Source: Nothophaeocryptopus gaeumannii (lineage: Eukaryota; Ascomycota; Dothideomycetes; Mycosphaerellales; Mycosphaerellaceae). From it: a DNA stretch of 64,000 nucleotides. A program made the position numbers and the translations under genes. Positions 1 to 12,456 of the stretch are shown here, piece after piece; positions within the stretch are counted from its first letter, which is position 1; every line of letters starts with the position of its first letter. The stretch spans positions 1,426,001 through 1,490,000 of the forward strand of contig JASISA010000009.1 of assembly GCA_031771865.1 (NCBI GenBank), read 5' to 3'. A model generated the notes under the pieces. The model saw only the letters and a program-made list of their open reading frames with translations, was not told the DNA's origin and ran no database searches.

Positions 1-1170
1 TAACGCTAGTTAGTTACGTATAGGATAGCTATATAAATAAAGTAGGAGCTATTGCAGGTAGGAGTCGGATCGTAGAGTAGGGATCGCTAGATCGTTAGAA
101 AGAGAGTCGGATACGGATACTATATAGAAAATAGATAAGACGTAGCTCGAGGAGAGAAAGAGAACCTCTCCTCGAGGCTTAAAGGAGAAAACTCTTCTCT
201 AGGTCTTAGCGTATCTAATTACGTGTACCCGGATACTTAGTACACTACTAAGTATCTAAACTACGTGCATCCAGGTACTTAGGTATTACTAGGTAACGCC
301 CGTAATAGGGGCTAGCTTTTAGATTACGTAAACTATTTTAGAATTAACATATTTTATAATTTCGTATTTATATAGAAGATAGTATATAGTCTACCTAGTA
401 GCCTCCTATTCTAATTATAAAAGTCGATATAGTAATCGTAGTACGGTATTGTGAGGCAGGTATCTACCCTAGCTACAGGTGTAACTTCATACGTGTAGGG
501 ACTCGCGTAATTGACTAATTACGTTAGACATTACCTTTTGTGGTATCACGTGTCACAGTCAAGAATCCCGCCTTAGCGTAGCCGTGACAGGTATATATAG
601 AAAGAAAGTATAAGAGGGAAGCTAAGCGAGCTCTTAGTATATTAAGTAGGAAGTATAGTTATACTAGCTCGTACTACGTACGTAATGTATAACCTAGATA
701 TTAGTAGTACGTAAGCGTAGCGCTAGAAGGAAGGTAACGATTAGTTCTAGTATTCGAACTACGTGTAGTTCGAGGGCGTTCTATATACTACTATATACCT
801 AATCTTATAGAAAGCCTTATCCCTTTAGCTTTATAACTACTTCTAGTTAGCGCTAGCTACTTCTACTACTATAACGTTACTACCTTATACCTTTAGAAAC
901 TCCCTTACTACGTTCCTTAGTCTTAATCGTATACTACTCTTTAGCCCTTCTACGACCTACTTATCCCTCGTTATTCCTATAGTAGTTATTATATCGAAAG
1001 CGCTATCTACGAGAACCTTACTACTCGCTACTAGATCGCTATCGTCTTATAAACCCGGCTAAAGCGCTACCTAGTTAAGAAATTCGATTAGGAGCCCTAG
1101 CGTCGATTTAAGAGTAGGAGGTAGTATAATCTTACTCTAGTAGCTACTAGGTAGGCCTAGTGTTACGGAT
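1..1170. repeat. RIP-degraded TA-rich repeat DNA
   Basis: The stretch is rich in TA dinucleotides and almost without CA and TG, with stops in every frame and no usable ORF. This is the expected product of repeat-induced point mutation (CpA to TpA on both strands). Short phrases such as the ones around 780-1120 look like former coding sequence, but I could not assign a family. The left end of the repeat lies outside the window. Confidence 0.75.
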
Positions 1171-1515
1171 CGAACCGAGAGAAGCCACAACCAACCAATC
1201 CATGCGGCGCGGGTGCGCGCCAAGGGCGGCAATACCCGCTGCAAGGTGCTCTCATGCTGCCGAGTGCTCTCACGCTCTCAGATGAGAGCAGGAGGATTCA
1301 TGAGAGCATGAGAGCCACACGCTCTCTCTGAGGAACCTCTAGGTATATAGTCTCGATGATTGACTAGCAATCATCGTGTTCAACTCATGTTACAATCTCA
1401 CTGATTGGAATAAGCCAAGACTTCCTTCACTTCGTTCCACTTGCCGACGCATTCTCCAAAGAAGCCATTCCACGTGATTAAGCGAGTCACCTGACAAGCG
1501 AGATACCGTGCGTAA
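1171..1515. other. Unmutated island inside RIP DNA
   Basis: Base composition changes abruptly to normal, with CA and TG dinucleotides common again, then reverts to TA-rich DNA. The island contains several GAGAGC/GCTCTC runs in both orientations (about 1245-1325) and a perfect 9 bp stem with a 5 nt loop at 1354-1376. No ORF of note. RIP acts on duplicated DNA, so a spared block suggests single-copy sequence or a late arrival. Confidence 0.55.
1354..1376. repeat. Perfect 9-bp inverted repeat (hairpin)
   Basis: CGATGATTG, loop ACTAG, then CAATCATCG. This is read directly from the sequence. Function unknown; it could be a protein-binding palindrome or chance. Confidence 0.6.
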
Positions 1516-1888
1516 CACCTAGCTAGATATAACGATATACTAGAGTACGTAAGGGAGTCCCTAGAGTAATTCTTTTACTAGTAATATTACTATAGATAGC
1601 GCCGCTAAGAGCCTAGCCTAGTACCTATACGATAAGTAACTCTCTAGCTAAAGGTATTAACTTACAAGGAGTCTTAGGCGCTACCCTTATATTCGCTATA
1701 GCCTCCTTTTAATATAGCTTCTAGAAGTACCTTCGGAAGATCTTTACAAGGATATTAAAGGTTAAAAACTAATCGCTAGCCTAGTATTATTTAGCGTAAA
1801 TTACTTTTAAAAGATCCTTAATAATATAGGCTATTCTAAAGTAGCTATTAGCGACGTCGAGGGCTTTCGACTTATTACGAAAATAAAA
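1516..1888. repeat. RIP-degraded DNA, no gene seen
   Basis: TA-rich with stops in all frames, same character as 1-1170. Nothing recognisable was found before the LINE copy begins. Confidence 0.6.
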
Positions 1889-2059
1889 CACCTCGAACGA
1901 ATTTAGGGAGGCGGCATTACTAAAACCTTAGAATATACGGAACCTATTAAGGCAATACACGTATCCAAAGCACGGCTACACGCCGCTGTTGGCGGGTGCG
2001 CAGTCAGCGCTCGAAAATACTGATTCTCAGCATTAGAAGAAGAGAATTCTCTGCCAAGC

Positions 2060-3560
2060 ATGGCCAGTGCACAAGGCTGTGCTGCCTCAGGCACAGACAA
2101 CGGACTAGAGCCATTTCAAGAGGTTACTGAAGAAACTACTACAGGCAGAGATACAGGAGTATCAATCTAGCTTCCTACCCAACCTCCCAAGAGAAGGGGT
2201 ATAGAGAGAAGAACGCAGCAGTAAACAAGAACCAGCAGGGTCCCCTCTCACCTTGGGAGGCCCTGAAAGAGATTCAGAATGAGGCAGCTGAACTGATGCA
2301 TCAGAGTCAACACTCCTCCCTCCAACCAGAGAGGGCAATCCAGATGATTCTGGATATGATTCACTCAACTGCAGCGCGGACCACGAAGCGCACCAACCAG
2401 GAAGCCACTCTGGAATCTATCCAACGGAGTATTACACAGATTCAGAAGAAGATAGAGCAGAGTCCAGGACCAAAGACAACCTGGGCTACAGTCGCAGCCC
2501 AACAGCCAGCCCAGCTGTCTAGCATCAAAGCACAAAGAGCTGCGTGCTCCCTCAAGATTCACGTAGACAACGAAGCGACTAGGGCTGAGCTTAGGGATGC
2601 TGAAGCTACCCGGATTGTTTCGCGTTTTACTGCAGAAGGAGGGAAGTGGGCACATGTAGTCGCAGTCAAGAAGGTCCCCGATGGACTAGTTCTCACGACT
2701 ACGGACCCTGCAGCAAGGAACCGAATGGCGGCAGACACCCAAGGCCTAGGCAAGGTCTTGAAGGAGGCAAGAATAGTACAGAAAACCTTCCTAGTCCAAG
2801 TCCACTTTGTTATAGTTGTAGGAAACGACCCTACTACACAGCGGATCCAGTTAATTGAGGAAGACAACAAGCGGCTAATACCCGGAATCCAAGTACAGAA
2901 TGCCTAGTGGAAGGGCTAGAAAGCTATAGCAACGGGAACAAAGAAACAGAGTACTCTAGTAGTCGAACTAAAGACGGTGGAAGCTGCTAGAGCTGCGGTA
3001 GAGAAGGGTATTATTATCTCCGGAGTACTCCACGACACTAAAGAATAGGACTACTAATGGACAATAACACAGTGCTTCAACTACTAAAGATATGGCCATA
3101 TCGGCACAAGGTGCACAAACGGTACGGTATGTGCAAGGTGTGGAGGAAGCTATAATATAAGAGAATATGCGCACGAGAAGCTTGTAGAGGCAGACCGATT
3201 AAAGTACAGTAAATGCGGAAATTGCAGTCAGAACCACCCAGCTTGGCACTATATGTACTTAAAGAGACAAGCAATTAAGGACAAGATTTAGAGCATGAAG
3301 AAGATAGGGGCGAGCTACATGGCTAAGCTAACCTATAGTACTCCTAGCTCTACTTCTCCTCTACCTTCCCCTCCTCTATAGCAAGGAGCGAATAGGGAGG
3401 GAGAGGACTAAACAGCTACCCGGACAAGCCGCGAATATGTCCTAGGCAGGAGGCTAATAGGAACAGTAGTAGAGAAGCGAACACTACAGAGGTTTAGGAG
3501 GCTAGTTAGGGCGGTGAACAGGGCTAAGACCATTGTACCGGAGCAAGGACAAGGGTTAAT
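2060..3560 (+). pseudogene. LINE copy 1 ORF1 (gag-like, zinc knuckles), broken
   Basis: Begins with the same MASAQGCAAS start as copy 2 and is shifted about 30 codons in by a one-base deletion near 2157. The largest surviving open segment is 2296-2907. The zinc-knuckle zone near 3075-3260 is visible but interrupted by RIP-type stops. At the point where copy 2 has lost two bases (around 3136), copy 1 keeps them, so the ancestral frame can be read there: CARCGGS. Expected role in the family is RNA binding in the retrotransposition RNP. Confidence 0.75.
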
Positions 3561-3604
3561 CCGACGAGCAATACAGCGGGATTAACTACTAGCTAGTACC
3601 TAAT

Positions 3605-6600
3605 AAATACACAACCGACACTAAGTATACTATAGGCAAACGTACGGAAATTATAGGCTACCTACCGGCAGCTACTCGATGATAGCCAGAAAGACATTCT
3701 CGCTATCTAGGAGCTATATACTAACCCAAGCAATGGAAGAACAGTTACACATCCGAAGTACTATACTGTTGCAGGGGAAGACAAAGACAGGAGAGTCGTA
3801 TTCTACGTCTATAAGAAGTACAGCCTATCCGAATAGTCGTACCGGATTATAAGTAATTAGAAGATCCTAATCTTACTATAAACGACAATAGGAACTATAT
3901 ACCTCTATAACATCTATAACTAGGATGCGAGGCTTATAGTGGAGGAGCTTTTAGAAGGTATTAAGGAACCGGGAGAACACGTTCTAGTTGGAGACTTCAA
4001 TCTTCACTACCGTTAGTAGGGAGGACCGTTAGTACTATAGGAGGATCTTAGAGCAAGAGAGCTACGAGAGGCGTGTCGAGACACGCTATACCTAGCGATA
4101 CCCCTAGGCCTTGCTACCTAGAGAAAGACACTACAGTCCTAAACTAGGACGACGATAGACCTTACTCTTGCAACAGAGGAGATATTAAAGAGGATAACAG
4201 CATGTCAGCTAGGCAAGGAAGACATTAACTCTAATCATATTAGCATAGAGACAACTATTAACATAGGGATACAGGAGGAGACGAGAACAAGATGGATGTG
4301 GAAGGACACTAACTGGGAGGAGTTCAGAGAGACGCTCCAAAAGCTCCTACCTACAGCCGAAGGGATAACAACAAAGGAGGATATAGATAGCACCGTGAGT
4401 GATCTCAGCAATGCTCTACAAAAGACAAGGGACCTTGTTGTCCGGCGTAAAACATATCGGCCGCCAGATCCAAGGAGTGTGCCGGTGGTACTACATGCGA
4501 TTCAGGAGGCTCGGCAGGCAAGACGGCATGCACAATAGACAGGGAGCGAGGAGCACTAGAAGGAGTGGAGGGCACGAAACTAGGAGAAAAAGAGAACTAT
4601 CTAGACAGAGAAAAGGAAATAGTGGAGGACCGCGGTTCACAAAACCGCTAGCGAGCCACAGGGAATGTGGAAGCTGGCTAAGTGGGCAAAGAATAGCGAT
4701 AGCCCTATTCGACCTCCCTAGATACCTACACTAACACACAATAACGATTAGTTCACGACGGACAGTGCGAAAACAGAGATCCTACGGACAGCCCTTTTCC
4801 CAATACTAGAGCCCGCAGACACATTAGACATCGAGAGCACCACATACCTAGAACCTGTCAATATAGCATGCGAAATTATAGAAGAGGAGGTACGAAAAGT
4901 AGTCCAAAGACTGCCGAACGACAAGGCTCCCGGCCTCGACGAGATACCAAACAGATGCATTAAGGAGTGCCTAGCTCAGCTACTCCCTATCCTCTAACGC
5001 ATCTTCCAATAGTGTGTTTCAATTGGCTACTACCCAGCCCAGTTTCGGAAAGCTAGGACGATTATGCTACAGAAGGCGGGTAAAGACTCATCTACTCCAA
5101 AGGGATGGAGGCCTATTGCCCTTCTATCGTGCATTAGCAAGATACTAGAAGCAATAGTTGCACGGAAAATAGGACAGGCTGTACGGGAACATAAGTTACT
5201 TCCTCAAAACCAAATGGCGCAAGCGGGTAGATCGACCGGAGACGTACTACGGTACATCCTTCAAAGCGTTCAGACTGCGTGGAAGAAAGGCAAGGTGGCC
5301 TCGGTGTTATTACTCGACATAATAGGAGCGTTTGACAAAGTCAATCACGAACGGTTAATCCACAACCTACGGTGCAGGAGGATTCCATACTAGATTACAG
5401 CTTTTGTAGCGTCATTCCTGAAGGACAGAGAGACAACAATCGCTATCCCCGGATACGAGTCACCGGCAGCACGAGTGGCATGCGGAATCCCACAAGGAAG
5501 CACCATCTCACCTATCCTGTTCCTCTTCTTTACAGCCTCCCTCCTAGAAGGAATGGAATATACCGAAGTAGTTGGGTTTGCAGATAATACATACCTCATT
5601 GCAGTGTCAAATTCGACAAGAGGTACATGCGAGGCACTAGAAAAGGACTACAACAGCTGTCTACAATGGGCCTCAAGACATGGAGCTAAGTTCGCCCCTG
5701 AGAAATATAAAGTCATGCACTTTACAAGGGGCACAAGGAGCACATCCGAATCCTAGAGAACACCCAACATCCCGTCGCTCTAGAGTGGCCCAGAGGACAC
5801 AATGAGGGTCCTAGGAGTAATCGTTGATAAGAGACTCAAGTAGCACGCATAGATAGAGAATACTCTTACAAAAGCAAAACGGCTAGAAGCTGCACTACGA
5901 CGGATTACTACTACTACGTGGGGCGCCACGGTAGAGATAGCCCGTAAGCTATATATCTCAATAATTAGGCTAGTAGTAATGCACGGGAGCGAGGTATGGA
6001 TAGTAGGAAAGGAGACTAGAATCTCAAAAATGCTCTAACAAAAGCTACGGGTAATGTAGAATAGATTCCTACGGATAATCCTTGGGGCCTACCGAGCTAC
6101 ATTAACGCGACTGTTACATAAAGAACTCTAGATCGAAGACATTACCGAGTATAGGAAGAGAACTGCTATAGCTGCAATGGCTGCGTAGAGGTAGAGGCCG
6201 GATATACACTAGGCTATGCAAGAGCTGAAGGGGCGGATCCTACTAAAGTACGGACAACTTGGGGCATATAGTAGACGCCTGAGAAAACTATACAGCTCGC
6301 TACTAGAGCAGACAGACGAGCAGGCTACTATCCTACGGTCCCAGCTCTCTCACATAGACAGAGCAGATCCAAAGAAGACTCGGAAAGCAACATGGACTAT
6401 CCTCTAGGGCTAGTATAAGCGGGACGAGTCACAGAAGTAGGACAATGCTAGGCGCGAAGGAATCCTCCTACTCGCGTTCAGGACTCCATGGAACACTAAT
6501 ACCCGGGAGCTTTATCGAGGGCTTAGCAAAGCCCAGGCCGCGATAGTGTTCCAGATACGGTTAGAGACAATTGGCCTTCCTCACTTCCTCTATAAGGTTG

Positions 6601-6855
6601 GGGTGCCCGATACTAGCCCCTACTGCGAATGTGGAGATAGAGGGACAGCTCGACACTACCTTGCCTACTATATAAACATGCGAGAGAGTAGAAGGGAACT
6701 CATCTTAGCCACTAGATGCCAGGACGCGAGAAGATAGCTTACTGAGTTTCCTAGACAAACCGCAGCGTAGGCAATAAGGCATCTCCCTATAGGACAATTC
6801 GAGTGGACCCTTAAACATCTCCTAGAGCAGGCCGGAGATCTCGAACCCAAGTAAG
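3605..6855 (+). pseudogene. LINE copy 1 ORF2 (endonuclease-RT), broken
   Basis: Corresponds to ORF2 of copy 2: APE-type endonuclease (3605-4260), then reverse transcriptase (about 4860-6200) and a C-terminal Cys/His segment ending at 6853-6855. Many in-frame TAG/TAA codons lie at sites where copy 2 has TGG or CAG. Open remnants are 4296-4538, 5064-5393, 5475-5756 and 6216-6407. At three places where copy 2 lacks a single base (copy 1 around 3952, 4361 and 4661), copy 1 keeps the longer run. It is not translatable. Confidence 0.8.
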
Positions 6856-7057
6856 GAGGATAATGTTAACTCTAGCGTGTTAGCTAGCTGCCTACGGGCA
6901 AACATATTAGTTCTATAGTACCTAAGATGCAGTAGGGTATAAGGCATAATAGAGAAGGGAGGAAGTTTTACGCTATAGGCACTTTCTACAGGGTTTTCTT
7001 TTACAACATGTAGATATGCTAGAAGGGGCACGGCCTGTAGCTAGCTCGAATACATTT

Positions 7058-7082
7058 ATTATTATTATTATTATTATTATTA
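7058..7082 (+). repeat. (TTA)n tail of LINE copy 1
   Basis: About eight TTA units follow directly on the LINE 3' end. Copy 2 ends in the same unit (19966-19979 on the + strand, as ATA/TAA). A short 3-nt repeat tail in place of poly(A) is therefore a property of this LINE family. Confidence 0.75.
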
Positions 7083-8265
7083 CGAAAATATATACTACCT
7101 TTACTATCTTTACTAATCTTCTTCTAGTTTAGATAAGTAGTATTAGTATACGTCTACTCTAGGCGAATATCGGCCTTATAATTCCCCTTAGCTTATAACT
7201 CTATAATTAATATAGGGGCGTAAGTAAGTATCTTCGAAGTAGCTATCTTATAGCTCTTACTACTACTCTTCTTTATAGTATTAGAGCTAGCTACTACTAT
7301 CTTAATAGGCTTATAATAGAAGATTATATTATACTAGAGGCCCTTCTTATCTCCTCTTCCTACTCTAATAACTTGTCTAGGGCTATTTTATAAGTAACGT
7401 TCTCGTTATACTTAGGATTGTCGTAATCCGAGGGACCTAGCGAGAGCTAGTCGTTATCGAAGTAGTCCTTCTCCTTTAGCTTATCGTAGTACGCTATAAC
7501 TATAACCCGATAAGGTACTACTAAACCGAGTATTAGTACGTACCTAATAGCCTAAGTCTATACTTTCTACTCTTTAAAGATAGAGCTAACGTTCTACGTC
7601 TTATACTAGTAAGCCCTTTATCGATTACGCTACGCCTTCTACGTATTATCGATTATAAGCTAGCTACTAGTATAGATAACTATACGCTTATTAGGCTTAT
7701 GCGCCGTCTTATAACTATACTAAGAGCTATCTTCGATAGGTACTCGAGCGCCTACTACTAACGTAGCTTAAGTAATACTATTAAAAGAAGATATAGTAGA
7801 CGACTTAGTAGAAGTAGTAATAGCGCTTACCGCTTCTATAACCTTAGTACTAAGCTTACTAGCCGTAATAGTAGATCCTTAGTCTAGCGAATCGATTAGT
7901 AATTAAGGTAGCTTAGTAGTTACCTTATCCTTATTCTTAGGCTTAGTCTTACTCTTACTACCCTTCGACGTACTCTTAATTAGTAGTAGCGATATCTCTT
8001 TATTAAGGCTAGCTAGTCGTATACTAGTAGCCGTCCGGCCTAGCGGTAGTAGTACGTCGTCGTCGCTAAGTTTAGTAGGCTACTTACCTATAGTCGTATA
8101 TACTATAGAACGACTTATTTCGTCGCTAAATCGACTTACTTACTCGAGACTAATTATATACGAAAAGCTAGGACAATTAGGGCTTAATTAGGTCTTATTC
8201 TATATATTTACACGCTAAATCTATATACAACTCGATATTTAAAGGACCTAGAGCCTCCTAAGGCT
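7083..8265. repeat. RIP-degraded repeat, unidentified
   Basis: About 1.2 kb of TA-rich sequence with strong RIP character. The minus strand contains Arg/Ser/Thr-rich stretches between stops that look like former coding DNA, but no diagnostic motif could be read. It ends where normal composition resumes near 8270. Confidence 0.5.
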
Positions 8266-8952
8266 CTACGGGCCGTAGGTCTCAAGGGTTTTAGCCGAGG
8301 TAGTATTAGTAAGGCTAAAGATGTAATAGAGCACTGGGTTATTGTCACGATAATATAGATGGATCACACACTTGCAACCCCGCTCAATGGGAACTCTTGA
8401 ATTGTTATTGCTTCTAAAGGCTCTTCTTGTATAGTAAGAGCTGGCGACGCGGACGATAGCGTGCCGCGGAAGGTGCTGCAGTGGGCTAACATTTCTGCAT
8501 TCTTCTGACTGAAGTTTCTGAGATGATAGCGAAGAGACAGAGAGAGAGGAGGGGGCGAAGAACAAGATAAGAAAGTAGACGGAAAGAGGGTGGTCAGAAA
8601 GAGACGACGGAAGGCTAAAGGGTATCGTGGCACGGAGAGTCGTGAGGTCTGTACGATGTTATGACTGGTGGAAGATGAGATATGGTGCTGGACATGAAGC
8701 CTGCAGTACTTGTAATCAATCGTCGAAAGTAATTGTCATCGCCTCCAAGGCAGCAAGTGTTATTGTGAAAGTGATGATTGTTTGGGGAGTGAAGGTGTCT
8801 CACAGATTGAAGGTGAAGCTGAGTTTCCGTCCCACCGCTTTCTTTTCTGCGTTTCTCTCGCAACATCGTGTTGACCAAACATACAACTGAACATTCTAAT
8901 ATCCGCCCTCTTCGCCGCCCTCCTTCCCCGCACCGCCCGATTGATCATAACG
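8266..8952. other. Intergenic region upstream of NIC96
   Basis: Normal composition returns over the first 100 bases. Overlapping short frames occur on both strands, none with recognisable protein character. The last few hundred bases presumably hold the promoter and 5' UTR of NIC96. No TATA or other element could be placed with confidence. Confidence 0.5.
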
Positions 8953-11863
8953 ATGTCGCTGTCGGACAGCCAACAGGCGGCGCCCGCCTACTTCCAGGCG
9001 CTGCTCGATCGCGGGCAGAAACGAGGGAATAACGATGAACCGCAACTCCAGCTCGGATTGCAGGATATTTCGCGCAAGGTTAGAAACCTTGGGAAAGGCT
9101 TCACCGATGCCAGAGCCCACTATCTGCTATCCGCGTCGGGTGTCAACACGAGCGAAGCATTGCGCGATCTCGAGGAATTGTCCGGCGCGCGAACCGCAGC
9201 ACCGCAGCAGACCGAATTGCCTACAGCAGGCGTAAAAGAAATCCTTGCCCAACGGTACCAGTCCGACTTTCAGAAGATGGTGGATAGTCACATTCAGCGC
9301 GCGCACGACGACTTCGACAAGATGATCGAGGAGCGACTACATGGCGTGGACTGGGATGCACACCGCCAGCGCATATACGAGCACTTCGGTCTGAAGAAGC
9401 CACAAAGCTTGGAAGAAGGAGGCAGTACAGTAAACGGCGGCAGTGCGCTTGGGCGCTCGTCAAGAAGAGGGCGAATGTCAACTGCGAACAAGTCTTTTGG
9501 CCTTTCAGGCATGTCGAGATCCGTCATTGGATCAGTTGGACCTCGAGGCATGCGCAGCAGCGCGTTTGGTGATATCGCAGAGAAGCTTCCAATTGATGGC
9601 ATACGACCAGCACCCGAAGACATCCTACTGCGGAAGAAGCAGGAGAAATATAGTGACCAGGTCAAGGATCTAAACATTGCACGCCTGCAAGAGAAGAACT
9701 ACCCCATCATGACAAGATTCGCAGAAGTGGAGGCTGAGCAGAGAAGTGAGGATTCGTCCATGCTTGTGAACGCATTCAAGGCGCTCGTGGAGATCACTGG
9801 CGAGAAGGAAGACGCAGAAAACTTGACAGATGCAGGAGCCATCCGAGAGCGCACCTTCGCGAAGGCATATCTCGACGACTCAGGTGACTCGCAGGAGAAC
9901 ATGGCTGTGCGCAAACGCATTCTTGATGGCTCGCGGACATACTTGGAAAAGTTGTTCTTGAACCAGCTGGATGCGGTAGTGAACAAGAACCCGCTGGAGG
10001 CCAACATTGGCGGCGAGCCGAACATCGTCTTCAGAGTGGAGGGTTACGTTCGAGTTCGTGCAGCCCGCAAGGAGCTTGGCCCAGATGCCGATCTCTTACA
10101 AGAAGTCAATGGCGTTTACTGCTGGCCCGTCATATTCTACCTGCTCCGCGCTGGTCTATACGCCCAGGCCCTAGAGTACGTTACACATCGAGACAACGCA
10201 GCTGCCTTCCGACAAATTGATCGGCAATTTGTGCGCTACTTGCGAGCGTTCGTCGAGAGCCCGGATCACCGGCTTTCAGGAGATCTTCAAACCGCTATCA
10301 ACAACGAGTACTCGCAGCGACAACGTCTGGCTCCTGAAGACTCGATCGATCCTTACCGCATGATGTGCTACAAGGTCATTGGGCGCTGCGACCTCGGCCG
10401 ACGGAGTCTGGAGAACATTACAAACGACATGATGGATTGGCTGTGGTTGCAATTCGCCCTGGCCCGGGAGTACAACCGCATCGACGAGTTCGCACACGAA
10501 GCTTTCAACCTGGAAGACGTTCGACAATCTATCAAAGACATCGGTGAGCGGTACTTTGGCGCTGGTAGTGACATCGCCAATGCATCAACCACTTTCTTCT
10601 TCATGCAAGTCTTGGCTGGCATGCTCGAGAAGGCCATTGCGGATCTCTACCCTCACAACTACCTGTCTGCTGTACACTTTGCCATTGCTCTTGACTTCTG
10701 CGGATTGTTGCGAGTCAGCGGTATCAACGACAGCGACGATCTGCTCTCTTACAGCACCCGTGCTCAACCTCAGATTGCCTTTGGAAGCATGATCGGACTT
10801 TACACGCGCGATTTCCGTCTGGCGGATGCAACTGCCGCCGTCGACTACATTACCCTCATATGCCTCAACTCGGATCTGATCGGAGACATTGGCAGGAGTC
10901 AGAGAGAATTGTGCTACCAAGCGCTCACCGAAGTTGTGCTCGAGACTCGCGAGTTCGCGCAGCTTTTGGGCGATGTTCGTGCTGATGGTCAGCGCATTCA
11001 AGGCGCTATTGAGCAACGTTTGAAGCTCATCAGGCTCGAAAACGAGCACGAATTCCTGAAGCATGTCACTCTCGTCGCAGCTCGTACAGCCGAAGAGCAA
11101 GGGCGAACCACAGATGCCGCACTACTCTACCATCTTTCAGAAGACTACAACAAGGTGTACTCGGTCGTGAACGATGCCTTGTCTCTCGCGTTGACAACAG
11201 AACTGGGCAACAGACCCGCTCGACTGCAGCCACTGAAGCCTCGCAATACAGCAGATCAAAACAACCAGGGTCCGAACCAAATGCAGACAAGCTTAAGTCT
11301 GACAGCCGTGGATGACCCAGTGCAATTGGCGCAAGATATCAAGCAGTTGTACAACTCAGACCGGATGTTCCTCAGCAAGATCGATCGAAAGCACAGCGAT
11401 GCATGCGAAGTCCTCCTTCAGCTTGCCCTAGCAAGAAAAGAACTCGAGAGTGGTAGATGGGCCGAAGTAGTCGATGTAAGTACCCTCCTCTCTTCTCACA
11501 AACCATCCACCCCTTTGCTAATATCCCACCTCACAGGCCGTCGCAATCGCCGACGTAATCCCCACCGCAACCGAAGGCAACATCTCCGCCATCCGCTCCA
11601 AATCCACCGCCTTCGAGCAAATGCCTACTTGTGTCGCCCGTACCATCGGCCACGTCATGGTCTGGACCGTCATTGCCTGCAGCAATCAGGTGGAGAAACT
11701 CAAGTCGATAGGACTGGAGACGGGTATGCAGAAACAGACGATTGCGAGATGTGTCCAAACTGCAAAGGATGTTATGGTGTTTGCTGGGTTAATAAGATAC
11801 AAGTTGCCTGGGAGGGTCTGGGAGACGCTTGCTAGGGCAGGGCAGGATTTGGGGTCTTATTGA
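8953..11863 (+). CDS. NIC96: Nucleoporin NIC96 (Nup93 family)
   Basis: Linker nucleoporin of the inner ring of the nuclear pore complex; in the family it anchors the Nsp1 complex through its N-terminus and builds the scaffold with Nup188/Nup192. Exons 8953-11475 and 11537-11863 give 949 residues, a normal length for fungal NIC96. The 61 nt intron has GTAAGT and CACAG borders and leaves the frame in phase 0. The first ATG (MSLSDSQQ) was used; the open frame extends four codons upstream without an ATG. The N-terminal 200 residues are Gln/Ser-rich with predicted helices, followed by a long alpha-helical solenoid with the family's typical run of Leu/Ala-rich repeats (for example residues 380-700). 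Downstream of a RIP island but itself free of RIP-type damage. Confidence 0.88.
11476..11536 (+). other. NIC96 intron
   Basis: 61 nt, GTAAGT donor, branch candidate GCTAAT about 20 nt before the CACAG acceptor. Splicing here joins the solenoid to a 108-residue C-terminal exon. Without it the frame runs into unrelated Arg-rich sequence. Confidence 0.85.
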
Positions 11864-12456
11864 GGAGTGGCAGGGGAATGCGGTGAATGGTGGAATGGGA
11901 TGGGACGTGTTGTGTGCCTTGGTCGCTAAGCCGTGCTGGGGCTGCACCGCAGGGTGTTTTAGTGCTTTGCATCGCATCTTGGGTCTGTCTCCGGTATCAG
12001 TCTCGTGCACATGCGCTGATAAAGGTTTTGTGTGACTATGGGACAATTTGAGATAACGCTTGGTACGCCAAGTGGCTCTGCAGACCTCGTTTCCAATTGT
12101 CCTTGATCTCCGTAAGCTCTGTCGTGGCGTTGATGCGACTTCTTTGACCATTTTTCACGTGCGATCTCAAGCAAATGCAAACATCGTACAAACTCGGTCT
12201 GTTTGCCGTATGAGGAAGGAGTAACAGCTCCGTGGTGAGCTGGCTTTTGTATGAGAATAATTGTGTTTGTAGCAAATTCCGCAGCATCTGCTGTTCACAT
12301 TCTCGTCTGCGTGCGCATACATCTGGAGTTCCTGCGCAGTTTGGTGGCGATTGAGCTGCACCCACAGCTCCGCTCACTCATTCCTCAAATCGTTCAATCA
12401 CCCATCGCTGAGTTCAATCACCAACTCATCACCGTCAGCATCAAGATTCCGTCGCA
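11864..12456. other. Intergenic region
   Basis: 593 bases between two + strand genes. Short overlapping frames on both strands lack protein character. It should contain the NIC96 3' UTR and the promoter of the next gene; no specific sites recognised. Confidence 0.4.

Larger units (their letters stand above)
1889..7082 (+). mobile_element. Tad1-like LINE retrotransposon, copy 1 (RIP-damaged)
   Basis: Full-length homologue, in opposite orientation, of the LINE at 19966-25141. It carries the 5' leader, an ORF1 gag-like region (ATG at 2060), an ORF2 with endonuclease and reverse transcriptase, and a 3' end running into a TTA microsatellite (7058-7082). Damage is uneven. About 2000-2890, 4290-4540 and 5040-5750 stay close to copy 2, whereas 2890-4280 and 5750-6540 carry dense CA-to-TA and TG-to-TA changes that turn many Trp and Gln codons into stops. 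One G is missing from a G run near 2157, shifting ORF1 early. The polymerase box reads FADN instead of FADD near 5577. It is non-autonomous. Confidence 0.9.

Noticed and set aside
9221..11100. Antisense frames up to 171 codons within NIC96
   Set aside because: They lie opposite a well supported coding exon and have no independent features.
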